Shown here: positions 9,488 to 13,256 of the stretch, piece by piece
How positions within the stretch are numbered: the first letter of the stretch is position 1
How the letters are laid out: each line of letters opens with the position of its first letter
NCBI RefSeq assembly: GCF_000003605.2
Contig: NW_003138847.1
Location: 9,764 to 23,019 of the forward strand
Source of the DNA: Saccoglossus kowalevskii
Lineage: Eukaryota > Hemichordata > Enteropneusta > Harrimaniidae
DNA: 13,256 nt
Direction of reading: 5' to 3'
Program-made: the position numbers and the translations under genes
Notes under the pieces: generated by a model
Database searches by the model: none
What the model saw: only the letters and a program-made list of their open reading frames with translations
Told to the model about the DNA's origin: nothing

Positions 9488-10858
9488 TTATTTGTGTCAA
9501 TATACATGGTACAGGGCGTTGGTGTATGTTATAATTTGCAGCAATGACGTCAACAATTTATTGTTAGTAATAATATAATTGGTCATTATTTAATTGTACC
9601 ATGATTATTTTTATATTATTGTCACATAACTTATATGCTTATTCTATAATCATTATTTGTGTATTTTCAACATTATAAATTAATGCTGAAATGGGGGTGT
9701 GCAACTAGTTCCTCCAAAACCCTTTACAAAATGCGAAAAAATAAATAATACCTATATTAAATAGCATTTCTACGTGTGTAATATCCCTAACAACCACCCT
9801 AACCCGATATTAAATAGTATAATATAACACTCTTATATGTGCATGCCGGGAAAAGACGTAATTTGAATATGGGTTGAGATTATTCGACCAACAACTCGAC
9901 CTTTCTAGCCACCAAATCAAATGTACACACTCAGGCTCTTTGTTTAAAACCGAGAAATATTTAGCTAATCTAGTCCAGAAATGTCTTTTTTTAATCAAAA
10001 TGTTTTTGATCAGTCTTGGTCAATTTCAGTCAAAACAACCTTTAACTCTGAAATCTAGGGCGTCAGATTGATGGGAAAACACTTTTTATCAACCTTGCGG
10101 TAAGGAATGGATAGCTTAAAGTCGGGTCTTTTTTAAGAATTGTGAAATACTGGCTTCGTATACTAAGCATGAATCATTATGTGATAATAATAGTGAAATG
10201 ATCAAATGGTGAAACGATGATAAAATATGACAAAAAAACTAAATTATCTAAATTTCTAAATAATCACAATGTGATGGAAAAATAATTCAAATAGTTAGGT
10301 GTGAGTATCTCGCCTCATAAGGCTTCGGAGAAATGCAATGCAGAGTTTCTTTGAATTGAGCTGTAATTCGCAAAGAACACATACATGTATATGATACCAA
10401 AATAAGTGAAAGATTTACGATTGGTTAATACGTAGTTGAGTGGCTTTGTCTTGTTAAATGACAAATGCAAACATAGTTTCTGTTTTCATCCTAATTTTGA
10501 AAGTTGAAAATTATCCACCATGCGGAATTAAACTGTCACAATTGTCTTATATAAAGCGTGTGCTCATACCGCTATATTTTGATGAGGTTCTAAAAGATTG
10601 TTTGAGTTTCATATGTGTCAACAAATCATCCAATCCAGGCAAATTTAGTCCTTGTGTACAACCGGTAATCTTAGTCATCAAACTGTAACATTCATTTGAT
10701 AAACGTAACCTATATTTGATGACAAATTTAGTATTATATTGTGCGAATCGCGCGTTTTAAAAATGCTACACACACTCGATCTCGATGCCATACAAACACT
10801 AATTTTAATTTTCCTGTATATTTCATCTCAACTAATAAGTATGTTATTGCACACTTAG

Positions 10859-11163
10859 ATGGATGATGGACACATATCACATCACAGGGTTCCAAGGAGT
10901 GATCAATCAGTTCCTTCTCGGTTAATCAATCAGGCAGACAGTGTTATAACGCATCGTAGAGAACAAGCATCAGAAAGGAAAAACGCGAGTACCGTAAAAT
11001 TCGACAGTTACGACCGTTATGGTCTAGAGTGGATCGGTATTTTAGCTGAACTGGAGTGGATGTACCGTCACAATAAAGACACATCTGCTCCTAAAAAACG
11101 AACACTGGTAAATTTTGAAATTGGTAACGCATTCGCGGGACAGACTTCTTTGGATCATACTAA
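10859..11163 (+). CDS. NXPE-like gene, coding exon 2: stem region
   Basis: The exon adds residues 32-132 and two bases of codon 133. It follows an acceptor ending TTAG at 10858 and ends ACTAA|GTAAGT, a full-consensus donor at 11164. The first part is polar and His/Arg/Ser-rich, with one N-glycosylation site (NAS, Asn 73), as expected of a lumenal stem. The last part, GNAFAGQTSLDHTK, enters the conserved NXPE region: family members carry a TSP-rich turn before the first beta strand, and TSLDHTKLNLL corresponds across the junction. The exon begins with an in-frame ATG right at the splice site, and the acceptor's TAG is an in-frame stop upstream. A transcript starting here would therefore lack the membrane anchor. 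Confidence 0.83.
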
Positions 11164-12932
11164 GTAAGTTTAAATGTACATAACAACAATCGAGCACTTA
11201 ATCTGTGTATACTTTAGGAAAAACAACTATAGATAACATATCACCATATCCAAGAATATATATGCTACTGATATTTTGATGCACTCACCTCTAGTTCGGT
11301 TAATATTGTTTCCGTTCAATTTTGTGAATTTCAAATAAGGTTACCTCTCCCCATTTTAGTGCAAACTACAATCGTTAATTAGAACAGATGCACGATTTGT
11401 ACATTAATATTTGATGGTGATTAAGTGACTAACTGTTTTAGAGAAAAATGGTTTGAGCATTTGTTTTTCAACATTGCTTTAACCAATCGAAGTGAACTAA
11501 TTGTGCATGTTGTATCTATGGTCAAAGTTTTTTACAAGAACAAATTGTAGGTCCAGTCATTATGATTTTGTTGTTGTCGTATTATATATAGTCATGGATT
11601 ATATTCTCTTTTTCGTTGAATTTTAAGAATAAATCAAATATTTAGGCTTTATAGTGAGTATGGCTCTCTGTTGATATCAGAAATTTGATTTTCTGGCGTT
11701 GTATTATCTCATATGCCATAGGATTTTATTTGGTCGGTGATTGGTCATCTCAACACAACCGGGATTTGAAATTCTCTATCCTTTTATATCTACTTTGTAA
11801 ATGTACATATATGAAGATGTATTACATTTGTTAACCACTGTGTTACTTCGCTTGTCAAGGTTTTTTTTTGCATACACACTACAAATATATTTAATAGGTT
11901 GTACACAGGGTGTGTCACTGGATCATGATTTGCAAAATACATGTGATATGGTATAGACCAACATGTTTTGCAGCATATTGCTGACAACAATTACAAGATT
12001 AAACTTCAGGAGTGATAACACCATTTTTTTTACTTAGTGTTGAGTAAAGTTTTTCTCACAATGATGCTAGTGTAAAAATTCTTTGCTTCGTCCTATCAAG
12101 TACGTATTTTTCATTATTTTATTTTATGTTTATAGAGCATAGTCCAATACTTCTGAAATTGATTATGCGAACTAGTTTGTTTTGTTGTATATGCTGGAAT
12201 TGAAAGTGGTGTAACAGGTGATGTGGTGCCCCGAATCTCTAAACCATGTGAAATATTTACACGTTTAGTCTAGTAGTATCGCAGTTTAGCAATCAGTTAA
12301 ATAAATTAGAATTTTTGTGTGCCGTTTCATTGTGGGGTTTCCGTAAGAAATCAATAGTTAAAGTTGGACAGCTAGTGGAACAACTCCTTTCAATATATTC
12401 TCATTGAAGTATATGAACTATATTATTCGAAAAAAATCTATTAAAATCTGTAAGAGAACATGACTTGTATTATGACATACTTGATTATTATGACGTGTTT
12501 GGTGTCTAAGCTTCACAGTTGATAATTGTTAAAATTACATTGGTCTATGAAATTTTCTGTGTGACCTAAAATATCGTCCCTTCACAGATTTGATATCCAT
12601 ATGTGGGCAAGAGCAATCTTCTAAATAGATTTGTGTTTATTCTTTCTTTTGAAAAAGGCCTACCCAACCACAAAATATAAATTACAATGATCAGCATTCT
12701 GTGCAAGTGGACACAACCATATATGCTACACGCAAGCAGTGGTCTACTTACTCGTTAACGATAAAGTTTGGGCAGGAATATACAAACAAATTATTGTGAA
12801 AGTCACCTTGAAGTCAAATGATATGCGGGTAATTTGGTAATTAATTTGTTTTGTTTATTTTTGTCAGCGACAATAAATCAACTCAAACAAATATTATATA
12901 TTATATTTGTCTTGATTCATATTTCTTTATAG
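11164..12932 (+). other. Intron 2 of the NXPE-like gene (1,769 nt)
   Basis: It starts GTAAGT and ends TATTTCTTTATAG. Phase is 2: AA at the end of exon 2 is completed by A at 12933 to give Lys. The one minus-strand open frame inside it, at 11790-11990, has no recognisable motif. Nothing else was identified apart from the hairpin just before the acceptor. Confidence 0.8.
12876..12917 (+). promoter_or_regulatory. Hairpin overlapping the intron 2 branch region
   Basis: ACAAATAT (12887-12894) pairs perfectly with ATATTTGT (12903-12910) around an 8-nt A/T loop. An outer AATCAA (12876-12881) pairs with TTGATT (12912-12917). The likely branch site TTGATT (A at about 12916, 17 nt before exon 3) lies in the 3' arm. 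In RNA this could affect use of the acceptor at 12932. The stem is A/U-rich and may be weak. Confidence 0.25.
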
Positions 12933-13256
12933 ATTGAATTTACTTAATAACAAAATACAACATCGAAGTATGGTCCACGTGGTCATACAAGCGTACGATG
13001 ACTATAATAACAAGCAGTATCGAGGTGGTGATTTTTTCTACGCTGTTATGAGCAATGAGAAGCTACAAAAGAGTACATCCGGTAGAGTGTTGGATTATGG
13101 GAATGGCACATATTCAGTGTTCTTTTATGCTGCATGGACAGAAGATGCCGAGATAAACATCATGCTCACATCAACCAGAGAAGTAAATGATTACCTCCAA
13201 AAACTGTTGAAAAGAAAGACCACCATGCATTTAGGTGCAATATACAAGGATGGTAC
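12933..13256 (+). CDS. NXPE-like gene, coding exon 3 (partial): Ig/filamin-like domain
   Basis: The exon continues open to the window edge, covering residues 133-240 and the first two bases of a Thr codon. It contains the hallmark NXPE N-terminal domain pattern: VHVVIQAYDDYNNKQYRGGD (aromatic, Gly-Gly-Asp), then LQKSTSGRVLDYGNGTYSVF, then a Trp in YAAWTEDAEI. The family consensus has the same order: a YGGDFF-like turn, SGxVxDxxNGTYxVxF, then a W followed by a strand. NGT (Asn 190) is a glycosylation site placed as in relatives. The stretch before the edge (TTMHLGAIYKDGT) matches the linker position leading to the Cys-rich and esterase-like parts. The usual HPSE-like motif after the Trp is replaced here by TSTREV. 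No stop occurs, so the exon or gene continues to the right. Confidence 0.88.

Larger units (their letters stand above)
8230..10858 (+). other. Intron 1 of the NXPE-like gene (2,629 nt)
   Basis: It starts GTAAGT and ends CACACTTAG. A branch-like CTAAT lies at 10832-10836, about 24 nt before the acceptor. Both borders are phase 0, so an extra in-frame exon could hide here, but no convincing one was seen. Two longer plus-strand open frames, at 9874-10071 and 10458-10688, lack flanking splice signals and family motifs. The coding-like fragments at 9031-9487 are listed separately. The rest is A+T-rich non-coding sequence. Confidence 0.65.
8131..13256 (+). other. NXPE-like gene, 5' part (three coding exons)
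   Basis: Splicing 8137-8229, 10859-11163 and 12933-13256 gives one continuous frame of about 240 residues. Phase is 0 at the first junction and 2 at the second (AA|A, Lys 133). Order: cytosolic tail 1-13, membrane anchor 14-29, stem of about 95 residues, then the N-terminal Ig/filamin-like domain of NXPE proteins from about residue 127. Family members are secretory-pathway type II membrane or secreted proteins with an esterase-like C-terminal domain. Human NXPE1 has been reported to O-acetylate sialic acid on mucin, but this invertebrate relative need not share that substrate. The catalytic half and stop codon lie beyond the right edge. The family call rests on exon 3. That exon 1 belongs to it is inferred from phase, donor quality and expected topology. 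Confidence 0.78.

Noticed and set aside
9810-10071. Opposed plus and minus frames of 62-65 residues in intron 1
   Set aside because: They overlap antisense, lack flanking acceptor/donor pairs in phase 0, and show no similarity to the NXPE-like stem.
10458-10688. 76-residue plus-strand frame upstream of exon 2, considered as an extra exon
   Set aside because: No usable acceptor or donor at its borders. The exon 1 to exon 2 junction is already in phase without it.

Overview
The window looks like A+T-rich, intron-bearing animal nuclear DNA, most likely from an invertebrate. Canonical GT/AG introns of 1.8-2.6 kb, a minisatellite, long non-coding stretches and decayed coding fragments all point away from bacteria. 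I see no operons, ribosome-binding sites, tRNA, rRNA or CRISPR. The species cannot be named. The one clear gene belongs to the NXPE family (neurexophilin and PC-esterase domain). Such genes occur in many animals, so it does not settle the phylum.

Layout. (1) 1-1318: tandem array of about 21 units of 63-68 bp, cut by the left edge, with two unit types that partly alternate as dimers. (2) 1319-3685: no gene found; it has a small cluster of TGTCAC/GTGACA sites at 2846-2969. (3) About 3686-4740: a decayed coding region on the plus strand. It shows degenerate C2H2 zinc-finger patterns, a stretch resembling a PIN/NYN-like nuclease fold, and a final CxxC finger remnant, all broken by stops and frame changes. 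A further coding-like trace runs to about 5300. (4) 5301-7814: mostly no gene; it includes a 68-nt hairpin at 5582-5649 and an isolated open segment at 6784-6960 that might be an exon. (5) 8131-13256: the 5' part of an NXPE-like gene on the plus strand. It has three coding exons: 8137-8229, 10859-11163 and 12933 to beyond the right edge. The splice phases match exactly and give about 240 residues so far: a short cytosolic tail, one membrane anchor, a stem, and the start of the NXPE immunoglobulin/filamin-like domain. The catalytic esterase-like half should lie to the right of the window. Intron 1 holds two weak tail-to-tail coding-like fragments at 9031-9487.

Only the NXPE-like gene looks functional. 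The previously unlisted items most worth a second look are its short anchor exon, the decayed zinc-finger/PIN-like locus, and the two-tier minisatellite.
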